NCBI GenBank assembly: GCA_910576995.1 | Contig: CAJTLC010000005.1 | Span: 69,357-133,356, forward strand | Direction of reading: 5' to 3' | Length of the DNA stretch: 64,000 nt | Source: an uncultured Ruminococcus sp. | GTDB lineage: Bacteria > Bacillota > Clostridia > Oscillospirales > Ruminococcaceae | Shown here: positions 25,988-34,996 of the stretch, one piece after another | Position numbering within the stretch: the first letter of the stretch is position 1 | Layout of the letters: each line of letters opens with the position of its first letter | Notes under the pieces: generated by a model | Told to the model about the DNA's origin: nothing | Database searches by the model: none | What the model saw: only the letters and a program-made list of their open reading frames with translations | Program-made: the position numbers and the translations under genes

Positions 25988-27073
25988 TCAGAACTTGACC
26001 GGATTGGCGGACAGGTACTTTTTAACCATAAGGGCGATTTTGAAGATAATAGCGTGATCAAATTCACGGAGGTCAAGACCTGTCAGTTTTTTAATTTTTT
26101 CAAGTCTGTATACAAGAGTATTTCTGTGAACGAAAAGCTTGCGCGAGGTTTCGGAAACGTTCAGGTTATTTTCAAAGAATTTCTGAATGGTAAAGAGCGT
26201 TTCATGATCGAGCGAATCTATGCTGCCCACCTTGAAAACCTCATGTAGGAAAGTTTCGCAGAGCGTGGTAGGGAGATGATAGATAAGGCGCGCGATACCG
26301 AGGTTGTCATAGCTGACGATAACCTTATCGGTATCGAAAACCTTGCCGACTTCGAGAGCCATCTGAGCTTCCTTAAAAGAACGCGCAAGATCCTTAACGC
26401 CTACAACGGCAGTACCGATGCCGACGTTTACTCTTGTATAAAATTCGCTGGAAAGAGTATCCGCGATAGAGCGTGCAAGCTTTTCCAGATCCTTTGAATC
26501 GACTGTGCTTTTCAGTTCCTTAACGAGAACGATATCGGATTCCGTAATATTGAAAACAAAGTCTTTATTTTTATCGGGGAAGAGGTTCTGAATAACATCG
26601 TAGGCGGAAATATCGTTTGCGGAAACGATCCTGATAAGAAATACAGCGCGGCTTATTTCAGCGTTGAAATGGAGTTCGCGTGCCTTTATCACGATATCGC
26701 CGGGGAGAACGTTGTCGAGGATAACGTTCTTGATGAAGTTGTTGCGGTCGTATTTTTCATCGTAATACTGCTTGATATTAGAGAGTGTGATAGCGAGGAT
26801 GCTTGCGTATTTTGCGGCAGCGTCGTCAACGCCTTCCACAAAAACTGCATAATCCGGCTTTACCCGTGAACCGAATGGTTTATAAGTATAGCCGTCGCGA
26901 ATGAAAATATCGTGAGAATCGCTGAGATCGAGGGAAACGAATTCGTTTGTCGTACCTACTTTCGTAAGATCGCTGCAAGCAATGATCGTAGCGGTTTCAT
27001 CAACGACGCCGATAGTAGCGTCGATAGTATCTCTCATCTGGTGAACTAAACCCTGAAATAATCTGTTGGACAT
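25988..27073 (-). CDS. CdaR/PucR-type transcriptional regulator
   Basis: 361 residues. The N-terminal third resembles a sugar-diacid recognition domain (HQMRDTIDATIGVVDETATI), the middle is a GGDEF-like PucR domain, and the C-terminus has the PucR helix-turn-helix (NVSETSRKLFVHRNTLVYRL). Related proteins such as CdaR regulate glycerate/glucarate use or purine metabolism; its ligand here is unknown. AGAAGGG precedes the ATG. No metabolic gene neighbours it on the same strand (ftsE lies downstream, argS upstream), so its targets cannot be guessed from context. Confidence 0.82.
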   Translation of the reverse strand: MSNRLFQGLVHQMRDTIDATIGVVDETATIIACSDLTKVGTTNEFVSLDLSDSHDIFIRDGYTYKPFGSRVKPDYAVFVEGVDDAAAKYASILAITLSNIKQYYDEKYDRNNFIKNVILDNVLPGDIVIKARELHFNAEISRAVFLIRIVSANDISAYDVIQNLFPDKNKDFVFNITESDIVLVKELKSTVDSKDLEKLARSIADTLSSEFYTRVNVGIGTAVVGVKDLARSFKEAQMALEVGKVFDTDKVIVSYDNLGIARLIYHLPTTLCETFLHEVFKVGSIDSLDHETLFTIQKFFENNLNVSETSRKLFVHRNTLVYRLEKIKKLTGLDLREFDHAIIFKIALMVKKYLSANPVKF

Positions 27074-27295
27074 AGGTATAAATCCCTTCTATAAAATTTT
27101 TTATACAGCTTTCAGAATATATTACAAATTGTAACACATAATTGTGAATTAAGTATGAATGAATTGTTAATTTTATTTTGAAAGCTTGAACTTTAGACAA
27201 TATTTCCGTGTTAGTATTGTGATAAATTTACAAACGGAAATGATATTTTGTAACCTGTTAGTAATAATTACCTGTAAAGTTGTAACTTCTTACAT

Positions 27296-29062
27296 TTACA
27301 TTTTTTCAGGCTGATCGATCTTGAGAATGGTAAGCACATTCCTCAGAACTTGTTTTACGATCAACGAAAGCAGGATACGCGCATTCATAAGTTCTGGAGT
27401 TTCGGCATTCTTTACGCTGCATCCGTCGTAGAATCTATGGAAAAGCGTGGCAAGATCGACCGCATACTTTGTAAGCTTTGCCGGGTCGTAATTTTTCGCC
27501 GCAGTCTCGATCTCGTGTGGAAGCGAAGCGATATGGCGGATAAGCTCAATCTCACGCGGATTATCAAGAAGCGTAAAGTCTGCATTTTCGGGAATTCCAA
27601 CGCCCTCGGAAGCAAGATTCGAGATCAGGCTGCAAATTCTCGCATGAGCGTACTGCACGTAAAATACGGGATTCTGAGAAGAGTGCTCAACTGCGAGATC
27701 AAGATCGAATTCGAACTGCGAATTTGCTTCGCGGAGATTGAAATAAAATCTTGCCGCGTCAATCGGTATCTCGTCGAGAAGAGTGACAAGGGTGATAGCC
27801 TTGCCGCTGCGCTTTGAAAGCTTGACGGTTTCGCCGTTTCTGACAAGCCTTACCATCTGCATGAGAACGACGTCCAGCTTTGAAGCGTCTACTCCAAGCG
27901 CGGTAAGAGCCGCTTTAAGGCGCGGCACATAGCCGTGATGATCAGCGCCCAGAACGTTGATAGCCTTATCAAAACCGCGTGTTACGAGCTTGTCGTAATG
28001 GTATGCGATATCGGGAACTATATAAGTATACAGACCATTGCTGCGGCGCAGTACGAAATCCTTATCCATTCCGTAATCGGTAGCCTTGAACCAGACTGCG
28101 CCGTCCTGCTCATAAGCGTTTCCCGAAGCGAGAAGCTTGTCAACGATAGTCTTGGTTTCGTTTTTCTCGTGAACGGTACTTTCCCTGAACCAGTTGTCGT
28201 ACACGATCCTGTACTTTTTCAGATCGCGCTCCAGCCCTGCGATATTAATAGGAAGAGCGTAGTTTACAAGGGCGTTTCTGCGTTCCTGTTCCGGAGCGGA
28301 AGCAAGTTCGCAGCCGTTTATGTCATAATAATTTTTAGTATGTTCAATGATATCCATGCCGAGATAAACATCATCGGGCATTTCGAACGCCATACCCTTT
28401 CCGCTGAGGTCGTATATATACTGGAAAAGCTGATCGTTATCAGTATATTTTTCCATCGCAGCTCTGCCTGATTCGCTGCAAAGCTGCATAAAGCGGAGAT
28501 CGAGGGATTTTCCGAATTTTTCGATCTGATTACCTGCGTCGTTTACATAGAATTCTCTTTCGGCGTTATATCCTGCCCAGTCAAGAACGCTTGCAAGGCA
28601 GTCTCCGATAGCTCCTCCGCGAGCGTTTCCGATATGCATCGGACCTGTGGGATTTGCTGAAACAAATTCAACAAGAACGCGCTTGCCCTTACCAAAATCG
28701 GTTCTGCCGAAATTGTCTTTTTCTTCAAGAACGTTTTGAGCAACATCCGCGAACCATTTTCTGCTGAGGAAAAAATTCATAAATCCCGGACCTGCAATTT
28801 CCGCACGATCGAATACCGAGCCGTTAAGATCAATTTTCTCGATAATAAGTTCGGCTATTTTTCTTGGCGGCAATTTAAATGCGCGCGCGCATACCATAGC
28901 GGTATTTGCTGCGAAATCGCCGTGAGATTTGTCTGCCGGTATCTCAACAGTAAAATCGGGAAGAAGATCTGCCGGAGCAGTTCCCTCGGCAACTAATTTT
29001 CCAAGAGCTTCCGTGATAAGTTCGCGAAGCTGCGTAGATGCGGATTTAATAAGATCTGCCAT
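27296..29062 (-). CDS. argS: Arginyl-tRNA synthetase
   Basis: Class I aminoacyl-tRNA synthetase charging tRNA-Arg. The 588 residues include the N-terminal additional domain, the HIGH-like motif in PTGPMHIGNARG (about 140), the KMSKS-region equivalent KLSKRSGKAITL, and the anticodon-binding DALR domain at the C-terminus (NPVFYVQYAHARI onward). The ATG follows GAAAGGA. It lies downstream of ddl and the YwiB-like gene on the same strand with a 37-base gap, so operon membership is likely. Confidence 0.97.
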   Translation of the reverse strand: MADLIKSASTQLRELITEALGKLVAEGTAPADLLPDFTVEIPADKSHGDFAANTAMVCARAFKLPPRKIAELIIEKIDLNGSVFDRAEIAGPGFMNFFLSRKWFADVAQNVLEEKDNFGRTDFGKGKRVLVEFVSANPTGPMHIGNARGGAIGDCLASVLDWAGYNAEREFYVNDAGNQIEKFGKSLDLRFMQLCSESGRAAMEKYTDNDQLFQYIYDLSGKGMAFEMPDDVYLGMDIIEHTKNYYDINGCELASAPEQERRNALVNYALPINIAGLERDLKKYRIVYDNWFRESTVHEKNETKTIVDKLLASGNAYEQDGAVWFKATDYGMDKDFVLRRSNGLYTYIVPDIAYHYDKLVTRGFDKAINVLGADHHGYVPRLKAALTALGVDASKLDVVLMQMVRLVRNGETVKLSKRSGKAITLVTLLDEIPIDAARFYFNLREANSQFEFDLDLAVEHSSQNPVFYVQYAHARICSLISNLASEGVGIPENADFTLLDNPREIELIRHIASLPHEIETAAKNYDPAKLTKYAVDLATLFHRFYDGCSVKNAETPELMNARILLSLIVKQVLRNVLTILKIDQPEKM

Positions 29063-29099
29063 TTTTTAAAATCCTTTCTCATAGCCTGAGACCGACGTT

Positions 29100-29519
29100 T
29101 CAGGCTTGATTTATAGTCATAATTATTTCATTATCTGAAAGATAAGAAGAATTGAGATCAAGAGTATATTTAAGATAAAGTCTGCCTTTTTTAGCAAGTT
29201 CGTTGCTGATAGCGTGAGTATAAACGCCTATCTGCATATTTCCGTAGGGCGTACCGTACTGGCAGAAGTGCTTTCTGCCTATTTCGAGCGATAAAACGGA
29301 ATTCGCCGTTCCCTCGCGAATAATTGACGCCGAGCGGCTGCCGTTCACGGTGATGGTCGTTATCGAGCCTTCAAAACCGGTTGCAGACGTATCTTCATAG
29401 GAAATGACGTCCTGTCCGCCGGATTTTGAGACGGTAGCTTTTGTGAGAAGTTCCGCTTTGTTTTCTTCTCCGTACTGCCTTTGGATGCTTGTCAGGGAGA
29501 TCATAACGTTATTTTTCAA
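29100..29519 (-). CDS. DUF1934 (YwiB-like) small beta-barrel protein
   Basis: About 139 residues of a calycin-like family: VMISLTSIQRQYGEENKAEL at the start, then DVISYEDTSATGFEGSITTI and FCQYGTPYGNMQIGVYTHAI. Function unknown. Members usually lie next to argS in Firmicutes, as here. The frame extends upstream into ddl; I place the start at TTG 29519 because AGAGG lies 8 bases before it and no ATG fits before residue 6. It begins 13 bases after the ddl stop. Confidence 0.8.
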   Translation of the reverse strand: MKNNVMISLTSIQRQYGEENKAELLTKATVSKSGGQDVISYEDTSATGFEGSITTITVNGSRSASIIREGTANSVLSLEIGRKHFCQYGTPYGNMQIGVYTHAISNELAKKGRLYLKYTLDLNSSYLSDNEIIMTINQA

Positions 29520-29532
29520 AACAATCGCCTCT

Positions 29533-30606
29533 TTAATAGGTTTTTTCTGCATTTTCCATCGCCTGCTCAAGAAGTTTATCGATCAGGTAATCCATCTCCA
29601 TGCCAAGATGCGCCATAAGCTGCGGATAAACGCTGTTAGGGCGCATACCCGGAGCAGTGATGACCTTGTTGAGCAGCAGCGTTCCGTCTTCAGCGAGGAA
29701 GAATTCAACTCTTGCCAGTCCTTTGCAGCCTAGAGCCTTAAACGCTTTTACTGCCGTTTCGCGTATCATATTGTGATCTTTGTCGGTAAGATCGGCAGGA
29801 ACGCAAAAATCGTCGGCAGGGTCTTTTCTGACTTCCGTGGGGTCGTAGTTTTTATTTGTTGGCATTATTTCGCCTACGTATGAAGCAAAAGGCGCGTCGT
29901 ATCCGAATACCGCCACTTCGAGTTTTCTGCCATTTACATATTTTTCAACGACAACTTTATTATCATTGGAAAAGGCGATTTTCACGGCGGTTATAAGTTC
30001 GTCGAGGTTTCTTGCGACGCTTGTTCCCGCGCTGCATCCGCTGTTTGCAGGCTTGACGGCAAGCGGAAATTCAAGCAGCTTTGAAATTTCCTCACATTTT
30101 TCGTCGATCCTGTTCAGATCGCGCTGACCGATAAGTTTCCAGTCGGCAGTTTTTATGCCGTAATCATCGAGAACCATGTGGGTGTGGGATTTATCCATAC
30201 AGGAAGCAGAGGCGAGAAGACCGCATCCGACATATGGAATGCCCGACATATCGAGAAGTCCCTGGATAGTGCCGTCAGCGCCTCTTTTGCCCTGAAGAAC
30301 GGGAAATGCCACATCAATTTTTCTGAAAGAAACTTCTCCGTTTTCTATGATCATAATGCCGCGGTGGAGAGGGTCGGGGGATAGGATAGCGGAGGTGCAG
30401 TCGGGATTGGATTCCCAGCTTCCGTCGGCGATTTCCGACGGATCCCCCGGGAAATAGAGCCAGCGGCCTTTACGGGTTATGCCGATCGAAACGACCTCGT
30501 ACGAAGAGCGCGGAATATTGCGTATTACCTCTGCGGCGGAAGCAAGCGAAAGTTCATGTTCCTGCGATGTACCGCCAAAAATAACAGCAGCCTTGATTTT
30601 TGCCAT
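29533..30606 (-). CDS. D-alanine-D-alanine ligase-like ATP-grasp protein, divergent at metal ligands
   Basis: The fold and length (357 residues) are those of Ddl: GGTSQEHELSLASA at the N-terminus, an ATP-grasp core, and FPVLQGKRGADGTIQGLLDM. Several active-site positions differ from the family. The usual GSSVG loop reads GCSAG, the ARVDFF metal-ligand Asp is Glu (ARVEFF), and the NE(V/I)NTxPG motif reads NKVITAPG, so the Glu and Asn that bind magnesium are Lys and Ile. It may be inactive, may use another acceptor, or may be a second Ddl. The ATG at 30606 has AAGGAG; the 30645 start does not. Operon with the YwiB-like gene and argS. Confidence 0.75.
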   Translation of the reverse strand: MAKIKAAVIFGGTSQEHELSLASAAEVIRNIPRSSYEVVSIGITRKGRWLYFPGDPSEIADGSWESNPDCTSAILSPDPLHRGIMIIENGEVSFRKIDVAFPVLQGKRGADGTIQGLLDMSGIPYVGCGLLASASCMDKSHTHMVLDDYGIKTADWKLIGQRDLNRIDEKCEEISKLLEFPLAVKPANSGCSAGTSVARNLDELITAVKIAFSNDNKVVVEKYVNGRKLEVAVFGYDAPFASYVGEIMPTNKNYDPTEVRKDPADDFCVPADLTDKDHNMIRETAVKAFKALGCKGLARVEFFLAEDGTLLLNKVITAPGMRPNSVYPQLMAHLGMEMDYLIDKLLEQAMENAEKTY

Positions 30607-30770
30607 AACTATCTCCTTATAATATTTATCAGAATTTGTTTTCAATCATATTTTATTTTATCACATTTCACAAAAAACTGCAAGTATTATTTGCAAAAAA
30701 TCAAAAAAATTTGCATGAGAAGTACGCATCAGACAATTATCAACATTATTTTTTGTTTATTATGTATAGT

Positions 30771-30803
30771 AAAAAATCCCCGGCAAACCGAAGTTCGCCG
30801 AGG
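30771..30803 (-). terminator. Terminator of the GH130 gene
   Basis: On the minus strand CCTCGGCGAAC, loop TTCG, GTTTGCCGGGG, then ATTTTTT. The UUCG loop and long stem make it strong. Confidence 0.9.
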
Positions 30804-30831
30804 AATGAGAGGGCTGATGGATTGGTTTAGT

Positions 30832-31860
30832 CTATCTTTTGCCCAAAGACCTGTCGTGAGAATCTGTGCAGTCGTGGGCAAGAATGTATTCGTAAATTTC
30901 TGAAACCGTCGTGTATGCTATCCCTACATAGCTGTCCGCGCATCCGTAATACAAGGCTATCCTGCCGCTTTCGGAATCCTGAAGAGTTGCGCACGGAAAG
31001 CAGACATTGGGAACGAATCCGCGTTCCTCATACCATTCTTCGGGCGTAAGCACATAATTTGCGCAGCGGTGAAGAACCTTCGACGGCTTGCAAATATCGA
31101 GAATAGCTGCTCCTACGCTGTAAACATAGCCGTTGCAGGTGTTTACCACTCCATGGTAAAACAATAGCCAGCCGCGGTCGGTTTCTATCGGAGCAGCGCC
31201 TCCGCCGATCTTGAGATTTTCCCACCAGTTTTCCGATTTTCCCATAACGTGACGGTGACGTCCCCAAAATTCCAGATCTTTACTTTCGCTTATAAAAATA
31301 TCGCCGAAAGCCGTATGACCGTTATCGCAGGGGCGAGACAGCATAACGTAATTTCCGTTTATCCTGCGCGGAAAAAGTACTGCGTTTCTGTTATATGGCA
31401 GAAACGGATTTTCGAGACGGGTAAACGTCTTGAAATCGTGAGTTTTCGCCATTCCTATCGCCGCTCCGTACATATCCTGACACCAAATGGCATAATATGT
31501 GTTTTCGACCTTTACAAGCCTCGGATCGTAGGCGTAGAGCGGCTGGAAAGTCTCTCCGTTTTCATCCGTAAATCTTATCTTCTCAGACTCGAATTCCCAA
31601 TGGAGCGCGTCGCTGCTTTTGCCGAAGTATATATGTGGGAATCCGTCGCGCTGTTCTCCGCGGAAAACCCCAACAAATCCGTTTTTATAGGGAAGAACGG
31701 CGCTGTTGAAGATACGGCTGACTTCGGGCAGGGGATTCCTCCCGATGATCGGGTTTTCTTTATGCCGCCACATTGGAGCGATACAGTCCGCAGGCTTTTC
31801 CTGCCATGGTATATTGGGTAAAGGCGGACAAATAAGCTTTATTTCAGATATACCGATCAT
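30832..31860 (-). CDS. GH130 family beta-mannoside phosphorylase
   Basis: Phosphorolyses beta-1,4-mannosyl linkages to mannose-1-phosphate in the cytoplasm; no signal peptide is present. The 342 residues match the five-bladed GH130 fold: NPLPEVSRIFNSAVLPYKNG, FRGEQRDGFPHIYFGKSSDA, YDPRLVKVENTYYAIW, and the GWLLFYHGVVNTCNG blade. R. albus has characterised enzymes of this family (mannosylglucose and manno-oligosaccharide phosphorylases); length fits the manno-oligosaccharide type, but I cannot fix the specificity. Consensus promoter upstream overlaps an AAGCGCTT palindrome. AAAGGA abuts the ATG, which is close for a ribosome binding site. Single gene with its own terminator. Confidence 0.85.
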   Translation of the reverse strand: MIGISEIKLICPPLPNIPWQEKPADCIAPMWRHKENPIIGRNPLPEVSRIFNSAVLPYKNGFVGVFRGEQRDGFPHIYFGKSSDALHWEFESEKIRFTDENGETFQPLYAYDPRLVKVENTYYAIWCQDMYGAAIGMAKTHDFKTFTRLENPFLPYNRNAVLFPRRINGNYVMLSRPCDNGHTAFGDIFISESKDLEFWGRHRHVMGKSENWWENLKIGGGAAPIETDRGWLLFYHGVVNTCNGYVYSVGAAILDICKPSKVLHRCANYVLTPEEWYEERGFVPNVCFPCATLQDSESGRIALYYGCADSYVGIAYTTVSEIYEYILAHDCTDSHDRSLGKR

Positions 31861-31925
31861 TCCTTTCTTATTATAACATCGCCTTAAAATTTAATGTTAA
31901 TTAAGTAGCTGTTACTTTAAGTTTA

Positions 31926-31954
31926 AGTATACATTCTTTTTTGTAAGTTGTCAA
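31926..31954 (-). promoter_or_regulatory. GH130 gene promoter
   Basis: Minus strand TTGACA (31954-31949), 17-base spacer, TATACT (31931-31926), about 65 bases from the start. Confidence 0.85.
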
Positions 31955-31968
31955 GCGCTTTTTTCAAA
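31949..31968 (-). promoter_or_regulatory. Candidate LacI-family operator over the GH130 -35 region
   Basis: The palindrome AAGCGCTT (31953-31960) abuts and overlaps the -35 hexamer, within TCAAGCGCTTTTTTCA. LacI/CcpA-type operators often have a CG core with such symmetry. It is not a full catabolite-responsive consensus. Confidence 0.4.
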
Positions 31969-32194
31969 AAAAATAATTTTGTAGGAATTTATGAAAATAT
32001 TAACAAATATTTATAAAATATGCATAAAAATAAAATTTATAAATACAACATGAGAAAAACTATAGATTTTTTTTCGATTTTGATTTATAATATATTAGTA
32101 CTTGTTTGAAAGAACATACATTAATATAGCTATTTTTCAAACAAGCCCTGAGAATAAATATTAGAGATTGCCTTCATTCAGATAGGAGATGCAT

Positions 32195-33364
32195 ATGATA
32201 ATACAGAAATTTGTAAACGCTGTTACGAGCGGACAGTTTGACGATAAATTCAGGGAACTTTATGGGAATTCCGAGCGTGAGATCATGAGACAGCGCGCGA
32301 GATATATCAGCGCAGTCGAAAATTTTTCGCGTATTTATCCCGAATGCAACGATATTAGGATATTTTCGTCGCCGGCAGGCATAAATATCGGCGGCGATAC
32401 ATATCATCATGGCGGATTTATGCTTGCAGCGGCTGTAACCTGCGATATTATAGCCATATCAGGAGTTAATGAGGATAAAACGATACGCGTTGATTCTCAT
32501 GATTTTCCGTGCTTTGAAATCGCTCTTGACGGCAGCTTCAACTCCGCAGATGAAAGAAACAAGTATTCTGAATTAATCGGAAAAAGTAATTTAGAAAATG
32601 GCTTTAACGCCTATATTTCGACAGATATTCCATCGAATCATGGATTTTCGTCAGATACTGTTTTACAGAAACTCATAGAATCTATAGTTAATAGTTATAA
32701 TAATGCCGTAATCATTGACGGAACAAATAATTGCGGCGGAAATTTTTTTGCGTCAGGAGGTTTTGTTTCAGCTGAATCCGATGGCGATCCGGAACCGCAT
32801 ATCACCGTTGTCGACTGTGATTTTTCTTCTCTGGGTTACAGTATGTGTATTACGAATTTTGGCGGGAATCCGCGAAATTCGGAATGTCGGGACGATATGA
32901 CGCAAAGAATGGAAGAAGCTGCGAAATATTTCGGCAAAACGCTTTTATGTGATGTGGATGAAGAGGAATTTTATATGGAATTGTCGGAAATGCGTAAAAA
33001 ATGTTCTGATTTGGCTGTATTGAGCGCGATAAGTTTTTTTGAGGAAGAACGCCTTGCCGCAGAAGAAGCCAAAGCTCTTGAGATAGGCGATACGGAGGAA
33101 TTTTTCAGACTTTTCGGTCAGTCGGGAAAATATGATCCGAATCGTTCGGTATCTGCTGCGATATCAGTCAGCAGAAGATTTCTTGGCGAAAGCGGCGCGG
33201 TGCGCGTTCTCGAAAATGAAATGGTACAAGCATTTGTGCCGTCGTATCTGGCTGCGGATTATGCGGCGGAAATGGACTCCGTATTCGGCGAAAAAAGCTG
33301 TTATATATCAGGTGTTCGTTCAATATTCTCATGCCGCAAAATAGGAGTTCTGGAGGAAATTTAA
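32195..33364 (+). CDS. Galactokinase homologue with lost catalytic motifs (GHMP kinase family pseudoenzyme)
   Basis: 390 residues align by eye with clostridial galactokinases over their whole length, best in the C-terminal half (SLGYSMCITNFGGNPR, VDEEEFYMELSEMRKKCSD, AVLSAISFFEEERLAAEEAK). The conserved sites are altered. The substrate motif PGRTEIGGNHTDHQ reads PAGINIGGDTYHHG, the phosphate-binding GSGLSSSA region reads NHGFSSDTV, the CGLMDQ catalytic Asp region reads CGGNFFAS, and the C-terminal GGGFAGT is missing. The frame is open and well formed, so it seems maintained. Start at 32195 is favoured over the ATG at 32189, which would touch the AGGAG. Followed after 6 bases by cls. Confidence 0.75.
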   Translation: MIIQKFVNAVTSGQFDDKFRELYGNSEREIMRQRARYISAVENFSRIYPECNDIRIFSSPAGINIGGDTYHHGGFMLAAAVTCDIIAISGVNEDKTIRVDSHDFPCFEIALDGSFNSADERNKYSELIGKSNLENGFNAYISTDIPSNHGFSSDTVLQKLIESIVNSYNNAVIIDGTNNCGGNFFASGGFVSAESDGDPEPHITVVDCDFSSLGYSMCITNFGGNPRNSECRDDMTQRMEEAAKYFGKTLLCDVDEEEFYMELSEMRKKCSDLAVLSAISFFEEERLAAEEAKALEIGDTEEFFRLFGQSGKYDPNRSVSAAISVSRRFLGESGAVRVLENEMVQAFVPSYLAADYAAEMDSVFGEKSCYISGVRSIFSCRKIGVLEEI

Positions 33365-33370
33365 GTATTT

Positions 33371-34951
33371 ATGTTAAGAAAAAAAATTAAGGACGATGGA
33401 ATATTACGGCTTATTCCAAAACGAAAAAAGGGAATTCTCAGATTGATATTCAGCAGAATTTTTTTGATCGCTCTGCTTGTTCTGCTGCAAATTTCTATTC
33501 TTGTTTCGATATACCAGTTTTTTCTTGATTTTATGCCGCAAATACGGCTGTTGATGGGGATTTTTACGATCATAATGATATTTTATCTTTTCAACTGCAA
33601 AATGGATTCTTCGGCGAAACTTTCATGGCTGATAATAATAATGATATTTCCCGTTCCGGGAGCGATCCTGCTGGGATTTATTCAGAGCGATACCGGTCAT
33701 CTCGCGATAAAAAAGCGCGTTGCATATCTTATAGCTGAAACCAAAAGAAAACTTCCGCATAATAAGGGAATACTTGCGCGGAAAGAAGTACGCAGTTCCG
33801 GGATCGACGATCTTTGCTTCTATTTGAACCGCACGGGCTGTTTTCCGATCTATGAAAATATTTATACTGAATATTTCCCAAGCGGCGAGAGTAAATTTGA
33901 AAGGCTTATCGAGGAACTTTATAAGGCTGAAAAATTCATTTTTATCGAATATTTCATTCTTGACGAGGGTTATATGTGGGGAAAAATATTGGAAATACTG
34001 CGCGATAAGGCTGCTAAAGGCGTTGAAGTACGCGTCATGTACGACGCAATGTGCGAGATGTCGACGCTTACTCACGATTATCCGTCGCGCATGGAGCGTC
34101 TGGGGATAAAATGCAAAGCTTTTTCACCAATTATGCCATTTCTGTCGACTTATTACAATTATCGCGATCATCGGAAAATTCTCGTTATCGACGGAAAAAC
34201 GGCTTTTAACGGCGGCGTCAATTTCGCGGACGAGTATATAAACCGTAAAGAACGCTTCGGGCATTGGAAAGACGCAGCCGTAATGATAAAAGGGGACGCC
34301 GTTCGGAGCTTTACGCTGATGTTTTTGCAGATGTGGAATATTTCCGAAAAAAAGCCTGAATGGGATAAATGGCTTGAACCTGTTGAGCCGATCGGAAAAT
34401 TTGACGGATACGTGCTGCCCTATGCCGATTGTCCCCTGGACGACGAAAAAGTCGGAGAAAACGTTTATATGGATATCCTCAACCGCGCGACAAGCTACGT
34501 TCATATAATGACGCCGTATCTCATACTTGACGGAGAGCTCGAAAATTCCCTGAAATTTGCGGCGGAACGCGGTATTGACGTGAGAATAATTCTGCCCGGA
34601 ATTCCTGATAAAAAGGCGGCTTATTCCCTTGCTAAAACTCATTACAAGTCGCTTGTCAGAGCTGGTGTTAAAATTTATGAATACACTCCCGGATTCGTGC
34701 ATTCCAAGATTTTTGTGTGCGACGATGAAAAGGCGGTTGTCGGGACTATCAATCTTGACTATCGCAGCCTTTATCATCACTTTGAATGTGCAACTTATAT
34801 GTATAAAACGGAATGCATAGAGTCTATCGAAGAAGATTTTCAGGAAACATTGAAAAAATGCCGCCAAGTTACTCCGGAAACCATTAAAAAGGAAAAATTA
34901 TATTATAAAATAGTCGGACAATTTTTGAAATTAATTGCTCCGTTATTCTAA
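33371..34951 (+). CDS. cls: Cardiolipin synthase (phospholipase D family)
   Basis: Makes cardiolipin by condensing phosphatidylglycerol. The 526 residues have two N-terminal membrane helices (about 25-75), then two PLD domains with HxKxxxxD motifs DHRKILVIDGKTAFNGG (about 257) and VHSKIFVCDDEKAVVGTIN (about 440). It starts 6 bases after the pseudo-galactokinase stop, with GGAGG about 14 bases before the ATG, so the two genes are probably one transcript. A perfect bidirectional terminator follows. Confidence 0.93.
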   Translation: MLRKKIKDDGILRLIPKRKKGILRLIFSRIFLIALLVLLQISILVSIYQFFLDFMPQIRLLMGIFTIIMIFYLFNCKMDSSAKLSWLIIIMIFPVPGAILLGFIQSDTGHLAIKKRVAYLIAETKRKLPHNKGILARKEVRSSGIDDLCFYLNRTGCFPIYENIYTEYFPSGESKFERLIEELYKAEKFIFIEYFILDEGYMWGKILEILRDKAAKGVEVRVMYDAMCEMSTLTHDYPSRMERLGIKCKAFSPIMPFLSTYYNYRDHRKILVIDGKTAFNGGVNFADEYINRKERFGHWKDAAVMIKGDAVRSFTLMFLQMWNISEKKPEWDKWLEPVEPIGKFDGYVLPYADCPLDDEKVGENVYMDILNRATSYVHIMTPYLILDGELENSLKFAAERGIDVRIILPGIPDKKAAYSLAKTHYKSLVRAGVKIYEYTPGFVHSKIFVCDDEKAVVGTINLDYRSLYHHFECATYMYKTECIESIEEDFQETLKKCRQVTPETIKKEKLYYKIVGQFLKLIAPLF

Positions 34952-34990
34952 AAAAAGCACAGTGTTTCATTATGAAACGCTGTGCTTTTA
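34951..34990. terminator. Bidirectional terminator between cls and thrE-like gene
   Basis: AAAAAGCACAGTGTTTC / GAAACGCTGTGCTTTT with a 5-base loop, flanked by A- and T-runs on both sides, between converging genes. Confidence 0.9.
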
Positions 34991-34996
34991 TAATTA

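Larger units (their letters stand above)
31861..32194. other. Divergent intergenic space
   Basis: It holds the GH130 promoter and operator candidate and, near 32099-32149, a small inverted pair ACTTGTTTGAAA / TTTCAAACAAG that resembles the arm TTTTCAAACAAGCCCT of the palindrome at 46734-46912. A TATAAT at 32086-32091 could serve the plus-strand gene, but no matching -35 is visible. Confidence 0.5.
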
